5,455 bases of DNA from CAYNFT01 sp964396535 (GTDB lineage Bacteria > Chloroflexota > Dehalococcoidia > Dehalococcoidales > UBA2162), in assembly GCA_964396535.1 (NCBI GenBank), contig CAYNFT010000113.1:1-5455 (forward strand), given 5' to 3'. Position numbers and translations under genes: made by a program. Under the pieces are notes generated by a model. That model did not search any database, was not told where the DNA came from, and saw only the letters and a list, made by a program, of their open reading frames with translations. Positions 1 through 5,455 of the stretch are shown here, piece by piece (positions within the stretch are counted from its first letter, which is position 1; each line of letters begins with the position of its first letter).

Positions 1-88
1 GTTCAGGCTCCGGCTCCGCTTCAAGCTCGGCCTCCGGTTCAGGCTCAGGCTCCACTTCAAGCTCGACCACCGCTTCAGGCTCAGGCTC
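1..88 (-). repeat. 36-bp (12-codon) in-frame tandem repeat, at least 2.4 copies
   Basis: Three successive units lie at 88-53, 52-17 and 16-1, the last cut by the window edge. Units 1 and 2 differ at 4 of 36 bases, and the visible part of unit 3 differs from unit 2 at 1 of 16. The encoded units are EPEPEAVVELEV and EPEPEPEAELEA. Because the period is a multiple of three, copy-number change would keep the reading frame. The array may continue beyond the window. Confidence 0.8.
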
Positions 89-253
89 AGCTTCCTCTAC
101 CACTGGCTGCTGAGGTAGTCTTTCTTCTTTTAGCTCTCTATAAGTCTTCGGTATCTTTTTATAAGAACCAGACAACAGGGGATAACCACACCACTGGCAG
201 CACCAGTCTTCAGTTCTTTTTGTCGCCCGACCACAATTAGGGCACTTTGCCAT
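1..253 (-). CDS. Zinc-ribbon protein with Glu/Pro-rich repeat tail (partial, 3' end off window)
   Basis: The ATG at 253-251 opens 84 codons that run off the left edge, so the C-terminus is not visible. I do not recognise a named gene. Residues 4-22 form a compact zinc ribbon: C4-x2-C7, then C19-x2-C22, with an extra C18 next to the second pair. A basic, Tyr/Lys-rich linker follows (about residues 30-46). From residue 53 the chain is almost only Glu, Pro, Ala, Val and Leu, with a 12-residue repeat of the type EPEPE-x4-ELE-x. No signal peptide or membrane segment is visible in the part present. The start is supported by GAGGTG four bases upstream. The N-terminal ribbon probably binds zinc and may contact nucleic acid or protein. 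The acidic tail is probably an extended flexible linker to a domain outside the window. It lies 56 bp downstream of ruvB on the same strand, so it may be co-transcribed or use its own promoter. The function is unknown. Confidence 0.85.
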   Translation of the reverse strand, partial: MAKCPNCGRATKRTEDWCCQWCGYPLLSGSYKKIPKTYRELKEERLPQQPVVEEAEPEPEAVVELEVEPEPEPEAELEAEPEPE

Positions 254-257
254 TTAA

Positions 258-267
258 CACCTCTCCC
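258..267 (-). promoter_or_regulatory. Ribosome binding site of the zinc-ribbon gene
   Basis: Read on the minus strand, this stretch is GGGAGAGGTG followed by TTAA and the ATG. It gives a GAGG core six bases from the start codon. This fixes the start and argues that the gene is real despite its low-complexity tail. Confidence 0.7.
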
Positions 268-270
268 TAA

Positions 271-299
271 AGTATACAAAAGAATTATAGTTTTATAAA
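271..299 (-). promoter_or_regulatory. Candidate sigma70-type promoter for the zinc-ribbon gene
   Basis: On the minus strand a -35-like TTTATA (299-294) lies 17 bp from a -10-like TATACT (276-271). A second -10-like box, a perfect TATAAT, lies at 289-284. These would start transcription about 11 or 23 bases before the ATG. The whole 56-bp gap is very AT-rich, so chance matches are likely. No hairpin terminator separates it from ruvB, so read-through from ruvB is equally possible. Confidence 0.35.
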
Positions 300-309
300 G
301 TGAACGCTC

Positions 310-1440
310 CTACCACAGAGTCGTTTGAGGAGGTTTTTCTTTATTATAAGGAAGCCCAACATGCTGATAGGCCAGTTGGGTGGCTAATCGCCCACGAGGC
401 GTTCTCTCCAGAAAGCCCAGTTGCAGAAGATAGGGCTCATAGACATCCATAATAGTATCTGATTCCTCGCTGATAGCAGCAGCAATCGTCTCCAGCCCCA
501 CCGGACCACCATTAAACTTCTCAATGATAGTATGTAACACCTTATTGTCTGTCTCATCCAGCCCTAGGGAGTCAACTTCAAGCTTAGATAGTGCCTCAAC
601 TGCCACCGATTGGGTGGCAATACCATCTGCCACAACCTGAGCATAGTCTCTTACTCGCTTGAGTAGTCGGTTGGCCACACGGGGTGTGCCTCTAGCCCGG
701 CGTGCTATCTCCTGCAGTCCTCCATCCTCAGCCTCGACCTTAAGAATGCGGGCTGAGCGTTTAAGGATTATTTCTATAGATGCCTGGTCGTAGAAATCAA
801 GACGGTAGACGGCGCCGAATCGGTCTCGCAGGGGAGGGCTCAGCATAGCAAAGCGGGTAGTAGCACCAATCAGGGTAAAGGCAGGCAGGTTTAGTCGTAG
901 GCTTTTGGCACCTGGTCCCTTGCCAATAATAAGGTCCAGAGCAAAGTCTTCCATAGCCGGGTATAATATCTCTTCTACCGCCCGGCTGAGTCGGTGGACT
1001 TCATCGATAAAGAGCATATCCTGACTATGGAGATTGGTCAGGATAGCTGCCAGGTCTCCGATGCGCTCTATGGCCGGGCCTGAGGTAACCCTGAGGTTAA
1101 CCCCCATCTCAGCGGCTACGATATAAGCCAGGGTAGTCTTGCCCAGACCAGGTGGACCATATAATAATAGATGATCAAGCGCCTCGCCCCTGCCTTTGGC
1201 GGCGGCGATAGCTATATTTAAATTGTCCTTAACCTTGGTCTGCCCAATGAAATCATCAAGGCACCGTGGCCGCAGGCTGGCATCAAGTGGTACGTCCTCA
1301 GAACTAGGTTTACCCGATATAATGCGAGCTATGTTAACCCCCTTAATGTTACTGTTAGGAACCCCATCTTCCCATTTTTTAGCCAGGTAGTAATGACTAT
1401 TCCTGAAATAGTGCTTTGTGCTATTATACCACATCTCCAT
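310..1440 (-). CDS. ruvB: Holliday junction branch-migration helicase RuvB (start uncertain)
   Basis: RuvB is the AAA+ motor that, with RuvA, drives branch migration at Holliday junctions in the cytoplasm before RuvC cleavage. Numbered from the ATG at 1440: Walker A GPPGLGKTT at 95-103, Walker B LFIDEVH ending at 149, sensor 1 GATTR at 192-196, arginine-finger segment LRDRFG at 204-209, sensor 2 ARGTPR at 249-254, and a C-terminal winged helix from about 294 containing GGPVGLETIA. All key motifs are intact and the C-terminus is complete. The family core begins only near residue 38 (ARIISG...LDASLRP), so this model is about 35-40 residues longer than usual. In-frame ATGs lie at 1455, 1440 and 1434. 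The one at 1440 has the best ribosome site (GGTGAGG, six-base spacer), so I used it. The family-consistent start would be an ATA at 1332-1330, giving 340 residues. No ruvA or ruvC is visible. The identity is certain; the start is not. Confidence 0.97.
   Translation of the reverse strand: MEMWYNSTKHYFRNSHYYLAKKWEDGVPNSNIKGVNIARIISGKPSSEDVPLDASLRPRCLDDFIGQTKVKDNLNIAIAAAKGRGEALDHLLLYGPPGLGKTTLAYIVAAEMGVNLRVTSGPAIERIGDLAAILTNLHSQDMLFIDEVHRLSRAVEEILYPAMEDFALDLIIGKGPGAKSLRLNLPAFTLIGATTRFAMLSPPLRDRFGAVYRLDFYDQASIEIILKRSARILKVEAEDGGLQEIARRARGTPRVANRLLKRVRDYAQVVADGIATQSVAVEALSKLEVDSLGLDETDNKVLHTIIEKFNGGPVGLETIAAAISEESDTIMDVYEPYLLQLGFLERTPRGRLATQLAYQHVGLPYNKEKPPQTTLW
1338..1344 (-). promoter_or_regulatory. 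Shine-Dalgarno-like AAGGGGG before an ATA codon at the expected RuvB start
   Basis: Minus-strand AAGGGGG lies five bases before ATA (1332-1330), exactly where RuvB homologues would begin (Met-Ala-Arg-Ile-Ile-Ser). The spacing and sequence fit a ribosome site for initiation at that codon, but ATA initiation is rare. The site could also be a chance purine run within a genuine N-terminal extension. Confidence 0.35.
1396..1412. promoter_or_regulatory. 17-bp palindrome just downstream of the putative ruvB promoter
   Basis: ACTATT (1396-1401) and AATAGT (1407-1412) are perfect inverted arms around a 5-bp centre. If transcription starts near 1416, the palindrome covers about +5 to +21, a position suited to a repressor operator. 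RuvB is SOS-controlled in several bacteria, but this does not match the E. coli or Bacillus LexA boxes. The operator role is speculative. If the longer RuvB start is used, the site lies inside coding sequence. Confidence 0.25.
1423..1431 (-). promoter_or_regulatory. Extended -10 promoter candidate for ruvB
   Basis: The minus strand reads TGGTATAAT, a perfect TGn extended -10 with consensus TATAAT. I find no good -35 box 16-18 bp upstream, which extended -10 promoters can do without. The predicted start point near 1416 is downstream of all three in-frame ATGs (1455, 1440, 1434). If the promoter is real, its transcript could only use a later start. That supports the short RuvB model. Confidence 0.45.
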
Positions 1441-1456
1441 TTTGAACCTCACCATC

Positions 1457-1602
1457 TAACCCCACCCCCTGACCCCCTCTCCTTGGAAAGGAGAGGGGGA
1501 ATAATATTATTAGAGAGGCTCCGCCTCTCTGACTCTCCTTTATTCTCTAATATCTTGAAGGAGAGACATACAAAAAGGGGAGTTTAAAGAGGGATGGGGT
1601 TA
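1457..1602. mobile_element. MITE-like hairpin-rich repeat element with terminal inverted repeats
   Basis: The left end TAACCCCA (1457-1464) is the exact reverse complement of the right end TGGGGTTA (1595-1602). The similarity continues inward imperfectly (CCCCCT against the complement of AGGGA). Both ends carry TA, compatible with a TA target as used by Tc1/mariner-like elements, but a true duplication cannot be proved from one copy. Inside are three stems: 1473-1499 (12 bp), 1512-1530 (8 bp, loop TCC) and 1533-1565 (8-bp arms CTCTCCTT/AAGGAGAG, 17-base loop). The CTCTCCTT/AAGGAGAG pair also forms part of the first stem, so the element reuses a sequence module. It holds no credible ORF. It lies between the rpoC terminator and ruvB, ending two bases from the outermost ruvB ATG. 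It is probably a non-autonomous repeat mobilised by a transposase elsewhere; a REP-like structural repeat is the alternative. Confidence 0.6.
1473..1499. repeat. 12-bp perfect hairpin within the MITE-like element
   Basis: CCCCCTCTCCTT (1473-1484) pairs perfectly with AAGGAGAGGGGG (1488-1499) around a three-base loop. It would be very stable as RNA or as single-stranded DNA. Neither side has the T-rich tract expected of an intrinsic terminator, so I treat it as a structural part of the repeat element. Confidence 0.85.
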
Positions 1603-1641
1603 TAGAAATTAAGGAACTAAGTTAAAAAAGAGAATCTAAAT
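1603..1641. other. AT-rich spacer with no recognised feature
   Basis: This stretch lies between the right end of the repeat element and the rpoC terminator. It is A-rich, and on the minus strand it supplies the T-rich sequence after the terminator hairpin. I see no ORF, promoter pair or RNA gene in it. Confidence 0.6.
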
Positions 1642-1677
1642 AGAAAAGAGCCGCTCTAAATTAATTAGAGCGGCTCT
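1640..1677 (-). terminator. Intrinsic (Rho-independent) terminator of rpoC
   Basis: A 13-bp perfect stem joins 1665-1677 with 1647-1659 around a five-base loop. On the minus strand it is followed by TTTCTATTT, with a further T6 run slightly beyond. It begins 36 bases after the rpoC stop codon. On the plus strand the hairpin is followed by ATATATAAAG, so it should act only on minus-strand transcripts. It probably ends the rpoB-rpoC transcript and separates ruvB from it. Confidence 0.88.
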
Positions 1678-1713
1678 ATATATAAAGCAATCAAACAGCC
1701 ATACAGCGAAGCC

Positions 1714-4700
1714 CTAGACAGCTAACTCCGCTTCATTTGCTTCATCTTCTTTAATAGCTAGCAGACTTAATTCCTGGTCAGACGGCAACCTTGGCACCTC
1801 TTCAAAAGCCGGGGAGCGGGCGGGGATCAGTCTACCAATAATTACATTTTCCTTAAGCCCAACCAGCCTATCTGTCGCCCCTTTAATTGCAGCCTCGGTA
1901 AGTACCCTGGTAGTCTCCTGGAAGGAGGCAGCTGCCAGCCAGCTATTAGTGCTCAGCGAGGCTCTAGTTATACCCAATAATATAGTGTGGGCAGTGGTTG
2001 GTTCACCACCTTCAGCCAGTACTTCAGCATTAATATCTTCATATTGGAACCTGTCTATCAGCTCTCCAGGTATTAGTTCGGTGTCACCCGATGAATCAAT
2101 ACGCACCTTGTTCAGCATCTGATGAACAATAATTCCAATATGCTTATCGTTTATGTTAACCCCCTGGGAGCGGTACACCCTTTGCACCTCGTCTACCAGG
2201 TATTGCTGGACTGCCTCCCTGCCCAAAATGTGCAACATCTCTTGCGGGTTGATAGAACCATCGGTAAGTTGCTGGCCTGCCTTTATCAGGTCTCCAGTTT
2301 GAACACGAATAGAGATGGCAGCCGGAATAACGTACTCTCGCTTCTCTTCCTCCTCATATATGATAGCTAGGTGCCCATCTTCAATAGCTACCTGACCGGC
2401 AACACCAGCCAGAATGGGTTGAGTTTCATTAGCTAAAGCTACTAATTCTGGTGTGGCTTCATCTTGCCGAGTCGAGTCTTCGGCCTCAGGGTCTGGACAG
2501 GCCAACACTGTTCCTATGTCTACCCATTGGCCGTTGTTCACCAAGACTTGCCAGCCGGGAGGAGGTAAATATTCATCACGGAATACTTCAGAGCTAGTAA
2601 CCTTAATCTTTTCTCCATCCTCCCCATGAACCACTTCAACCACACCGCTTATGTCTGAGATAATTGCCGGAGCTTTAGGTGGCCTTGCCTCAAAGAGTTC
2701 CTCTACCCTGGGCAGACCGCTGGTTATATCAAGCCCTACTACACCACCGGTGTGGAAGGTACGCAGGGTTAGCTGCGTACCCGGCTCGCCAATGCTCTGA
2801 GCAGCAACTATGCCTACCGCTGTGTTAAGGTCAACTAGATGCCCACGGGCGAGGTCTCGGCCATAACACCGCTGGCAAATACCACGTCTGGACTGACAGC
2901 TAAGGGGAGACCTAGCATGAACCTTGGTTATCCCGGCAGCAATGATTTCGTCTGCCTTCTGCTCATCAATTTCCTCATTCAGGTCAACAATGGTTTCTCC
3001 GGTTTGTGGGTTAACCAATTTACTAGCTGCTAACCGACCGATTATTCGCTCAGCAAACGATGGCAGTAGCTCCCTTTCCTGTGATTCAGATATCCATATA
3101 CCCTCTATAGTGCCACAATCCTCCTCGAGGATAATAACATCATGAGCAGCATCAATAAGGCGTCTGGTGAGGTAACCACTCTCTGACGTCCTCAAGGCAG
3201 TATCAGCTAATCCTTTACGAGCACCATGAGTAGAGATAAAGTACTCTAAGACACTGAGCCCTTCACGGAAGCTTGCCTTGATAGGAAAGTCGATTATTCT
3301 ACCTGAGGGATTAGTCATCAAACCCCGAATACCTGCCATCTGTACAATCTGGGAAATATTCCCCCTTGCCCCTGACGTTGCCATCATGTAAACACCACCG
3401 TAGCGGTCAAGGCTCTCGGAGACAGCATCAGTAATCTTGTCAGTAGTTTCCGTCCATACTCCTATGACACCACTATACCTTTCGTCCTCAGTGATTAAGC
3501 CGTGATGATACTGGCTTTCAATGAGGGCAGTCTTGGCCTCTGCCTCTTCCAGTAGTTCTGGTTTGCTCTCAGGAACCTTGATATCACTCATAGCAACGGT
3601 GGTTCCTGATTTAGTGGCGTAGCGGAAGCCCAGCTCTTTTAGGTTATCCAGTACCACCGCCATATCTTCATCACTTAGTAGTTTAGAGCAATCGGTTACT
3701 ACTTGTTTCAATCTCGATTTGTCAATTACTGTGTTGTAAAAGTCCAGCTCTGGGGGTAGAACCTCGTTAAAGAGGATGCGACCAACGCTGGTTTTAATCC
3801 TTTCCCCACCTTTTGCTTGGTCTCTGACCTCAATCTCAGCTCTGAAGTCCACAACCCCAAGTTCATAGGCGAGCTTCGCCTCTTCGAAACTGCCGAAGAT
3901 GGTGCCTTCGCCTTTGGTTCCAGGTCTGCTGGTAGTCAGGTAATAGCAACCGAGAACCATATCCTTGGTTGGGGTTACTATTGGCTCACCACAGCTTGGC
4001 AGCAGCATATTGTGGATGCTGAGCATCGTCTCTCTAGCCTCTCTGACCGCAGCTTTGGAAAGGGGAATATGAACCGCCATCTGGTCGCCATCAAAATCGG
4101 CATTGAAAGCAGTACATACCATAGGGTGGAGCTGGATGGCACTACCATCAACGAGCACCGGTTCAAAGGCTTGAATGCTAAGGCGGTGCAGGGTGGGAGC
4201 CCGGTTAAGTAACACCGGCCGCTCCTTGACAACCTCCTCAAGTATGTCATACATCTCCGGATTGGCTCTTTCCACCAAGCGTCTGGCACTTTTAATGTTG
4301 TGGGCAAGACCTCGTTCCAGTAGTTGGTGCATGACAAAGGGCTTAAAAAGCTCCAGGGCTATTCGTCTAGGTAGACCACACTGGTGAACTTTGAGCTCAG
4401 GACCAACAACGATGACTGAACGCCCGCTATAGTCAACTCGCTTACCTAATAGATTCTGACGGAAGCGTCCCTGTTTACCCCGGAGCATGTCTGAGAGCGA
4501 TTTCAATTTATGATTACCGCTGGTGGAGTAGGCTTGTCCCCTTTTGCCATTATCAATAAGTGAATCAACTGATTCTTGGAGCATCCGTTTCTCGTTACGA
4601 ATGATAATTTCTGGTGCCCCTGTTTCCATTAAGTGGCGCAATCGGTTGTTTCGGTTAATAACTCGCCGATACAGATCATTAGTGCCACTGATAGCGAATT

Positions 4701-5455
4701 TGCCCCCATCTAGTTGAACCATAGGTCGAAGGTCAGGAGGTAATACCGGCAAAACAGTTGTAATCATCCACTCTGGTTTACTGCCACTGCGGCGAAAAGC
4801 CTCTACTACCTGCAGCTGCTTGCTAGCCTTTTTACGGCGTTGACCTGAATTAGAACGTGTTTCTTTAAGCAATTCGTTATGTAATTCGTTAAGGTTAATT
4901 CCCTTAATCAGCCTGTAAATAGCCTCAGCCCCCATCCCAGCTTCAAAAACCTGACCATATTTCTCTTTCAACTCCTGATACTGATTCTCGGTAATTATCG
5001 CTCGTAAACGGAGGTCTTTTAGCCGCTCCACCTCGCCAGAAAGTTGCTCTTTGCGCTGCGCTTTTTCTTCCTCCCAACTGCGTCGAAGCTGGTTTATTTC
5101 TTCTACGGAAGCCTCCTTCATCTCAGCAATCTTAGCTTCCAATGCCTCTTGGCTTTCCGCTATCTTCTGTGAACACCTCTCGCTAAGTTGCTCGACTGCC
5201 AGCTCCCGCGCCTCCTCATCTATGGAGGTGATAATGTAATGGGAGAAGTATAGAACACGCTCCAGATTTCGTGGTGACATGTCAAGCAGTAGTCCCACCC
5301 GGCTAGGTATTCCCCTAGCAAACCAGACATGACTCACCGGACAGGCTAATTCAATATGTCCCATCCGTTCCCGGCGTACCTTAGATTGGGCAACCTCAAC
5401 GCCACACTTATCGCAAATAACTCCCTTATAGCGTATCCTTTTATACTTACCACAA
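1714..5455 (-). CDS. rpoC: DNA-directed RNA polymerase subunit beta' (partial, 5' end off window)
   Basis: This is the catalytic beta' subunit of RNA polymerase; 1246 residues are visible. The frame is open to the right edge and family homology continues upstream of the ATG at 5364, so that ATG is internal. About 65-80 N-terminal residues are probably missing. In visible numbering: three of the four Cys of zinc site 1 (C1, C14, C17; the first lies outside), a charged coiled-coil insertion at about 79-150, the RNAP core from about 225 (PEWMITTVLPVLPPDLRP), the active-site NADFDGD at 451-457 with three Mg-binding Asp (nucleotides 4104-4084), bridge helix around GARKGLADTALRT (744-756), zinc site 2 C780/C853/C860/C863, and the trigger loop around GTQLTLRTFHTGG (892-904). 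No SI3-type insertion interrupts the trigger loop. The C-terminus (LKENVIIGRLIPA, then an acidic tail) is complete. rpoB presumably lies just outside to the right. No frameshift or lost catalytic residue is seen. Confidence 0.99.
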   Translation of the reverse strand, partial: CGKYKRIRYKGVICDKCGVEVAQSKVRRERMGHIELACPVSHVWFARGIPSRVGLLLDMSPRNLERVLYFSHYIITSIDEEARELAVEQLSERCSQKIAESQEALEAKIAEMKEASVEEINQLRRSWEEEKAQRKEQLSGEVERLKDLRLRAIITENQYQELKEKYGQVFEAGMGAEAIYRLIKGINLNELHNELLKETRSNSGQRRKKASKQLQVVEAFRRSGSKPEWMITTVLPVLPPDLRPMVQLDGGKFAISGTNDLYRRVINRNNRLRHLMETGAPEIIIRNEKRMLQESVDSLIDNGKRGQAYSTSGNHKLKSLSDMLRGKQGRFRQNLLGKRVDYSGRSVIVVGPELKVHQCGLPRRIALELFKPFVMHQLLERGLAHNIKSARRLVERANPEMYDILEEVVKERPVLLNRAPTLHRLSIQAFEPVLVDGSAIQLHPMVCTAFNADFDGDQMAVHIPLSKAAVREARETMLSIHNMLLPSCGEPIVTPTKDMVLGCYYLTTSRPGTKGEGTIFGSFEEAKLAYELGVVDFRAEIEVRDQAKGGERIKTSVGRILFNEVLPPELDFYNTVIDKSRLKQVVTDCSKLLSDEDMAVVLDNLKELGFRYATKSGTTVAMSDIKVPESKPELLEEAEAKTALIESQYHHGLITEDERYSGVIGVWTETTDKITDAVSESLDRYGGVYMMATSGARGNISQIVQMAGIRGLMTNPSGRIIDFPIKASFREGLSVLEYFISTHGARKGLADTALRTSESGYLTRRLIDAAHDVIILEEDCGTIEGIWISESQERELLPSFAERIIGRLAASKLVNPQTGETIVDLNEEIDEQKADEIIAAGITKVHARSPLSCQSRRGICQRCYGRDLARGHLVDLNTAVGIVAAQSIGEPGTQLTLRTFHTGGVVGLDITSGLPRVEELFEARPPKAPAIISDISGVVEVVHGEDGEKIKVTSSEVFRDEYLPPPGWQVLVNNGQWVDIGTVLACPDPEAEDSTRQDEATPELVALANETQPILAGVAGQVAIEDGHLAIIYEEEEKREYVIPAAISIRVQTGDLIKAGQQLTDGSINPQEMLHILGREAVQQYLVDEVQRVYRSQGVNINDKHIGIIVHQMLNKVRIDSSGDTELIPGELIDRFQYEDINAEVLAEGGEPTTAHTILLGITRASLSTNSWLAAASFQETTRVLTEAAIKGATDRLVGLKENVIIGRLIPARSPAFEEVPRLPSDQELSLLAIKEDEANEAELAV

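Noticed and set aside
1..90. Low-complexity left end as a non-coding repeat
   Set aside because: The 36-bp period keeps frame, and the frame joins directly to a well-formed zinc ribbon with a good ribosome site, so it is coding.
1196..1390. 64-codon plus-strand ORF opposite ruvB
   Set aside because: It lies wholly antisense to the conserved ruvB N-terminal region and has no recognisable product.
1473..1499. 12-bp hairpin as an intrinsic terminator
   Set aside because: Neither strand has a T-rich tract directly after the stem, and the real terminator of rpoC lies at 1640-1677.
1393..1587. 64-codon plus-strand ORF across the ruvB upstream region and the repeat element
   Set aside because: It is a translation of the hairpin repeats (PPPDPLSLERRGG), with no convincing ribosome site; this is typical of non-coding repeat DNA.
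1456..1713. tRNA, small RNA or CRISPR array in the rpoC-ruvB gap
   Set aside because: There is no cloverleaf pattern and no regularly spaced repeat; the hairpins are explained by the repeat element and the terminator.
3817..4212. 131-codon plus-strand ORF antisense to rpoC
   Set aside because: It overlaps the most conserved rpoC core (including NADFDGD) on the opposite strand and its translation resembles no known protein; it is a shadow of the rpoC codon pattern.
3978..4337. 119-codon minus-strand ORF inside rpoC in another frame
   Set aside because: rpoC is intact and conserved across this stretch, so the alternative frame is a by-product and not a frameshift or nested gene.
1714..5364. 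ATG at 5364 as the rpoC start
   Set aside because: The frame stays open to the right edge, and the upstream 30 codons encode the conserved zinc-site and SKVRRER segments, so the true start is outside the window.

Overview
The window shows three genes, all on the minus strand, in the order rpoC (5' end outside the window), ruvB, and a small zinc-ribbon protein gene (3' end outside the window). Base composition is moderate, with AT-rich gaps between genes. The RpoC has an Actinobacteria/Chloroflexi-like coiled-coil insertion after the first zinc ribbon and no SI3 insertion in the trigger loop. Together with the rpoC-ruvB adjacency and the hairpin-rich intergenic repeat, this points to Chloroflexota, most likely an uncultured Dehalococcoidia. 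That assignment rests on remembered family features, not on a search, and is tentative.

Layout from right to left, the direction of transcription: rpoC runs in from the right edge and ends at 1714. It is followed by a strong intrinsic terminator (hairpin 1647-1677, then a T-rich tract on the minus strand). Next is a spacer of about 40 bases, then a compact 146-bp element (1457-1602). This element has matching inverted ends TAACCCCA/TGGGGTTA and three internal hairpins, and looks like a MITE-type non-autonomous repeat. ruvB follows directly, with its core at 310-1332 and an unusual upstream in-frame extension to 1440 or 1455. After a 56-bp gap with promoter-like boxes comes the small gene (253 to 1). 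It encodes an N-terminal four-cysteine zinc ribbon followed by a Glu/Pro-rich tail built on a 12-residue tandem repeat.

Functionally this is mostly housekeeping: the catalytic beta' subunit of RNA polymerase and the Holliday-junction branch-migration motor. The terminator and a perfect extended -10 (1423-1431) suggest that ruvB is transcribed separately from rpoC. I see no convincing new multi-gene system. The points worth a second look are the MITE-like element abutting ruvB, the unresolved ruvB start (the family-consistent position carries ATA, not ATG), a short palindrome just downstream of the putative ruvB promoter, and the zinc-ribbon/EP-repeat protein.
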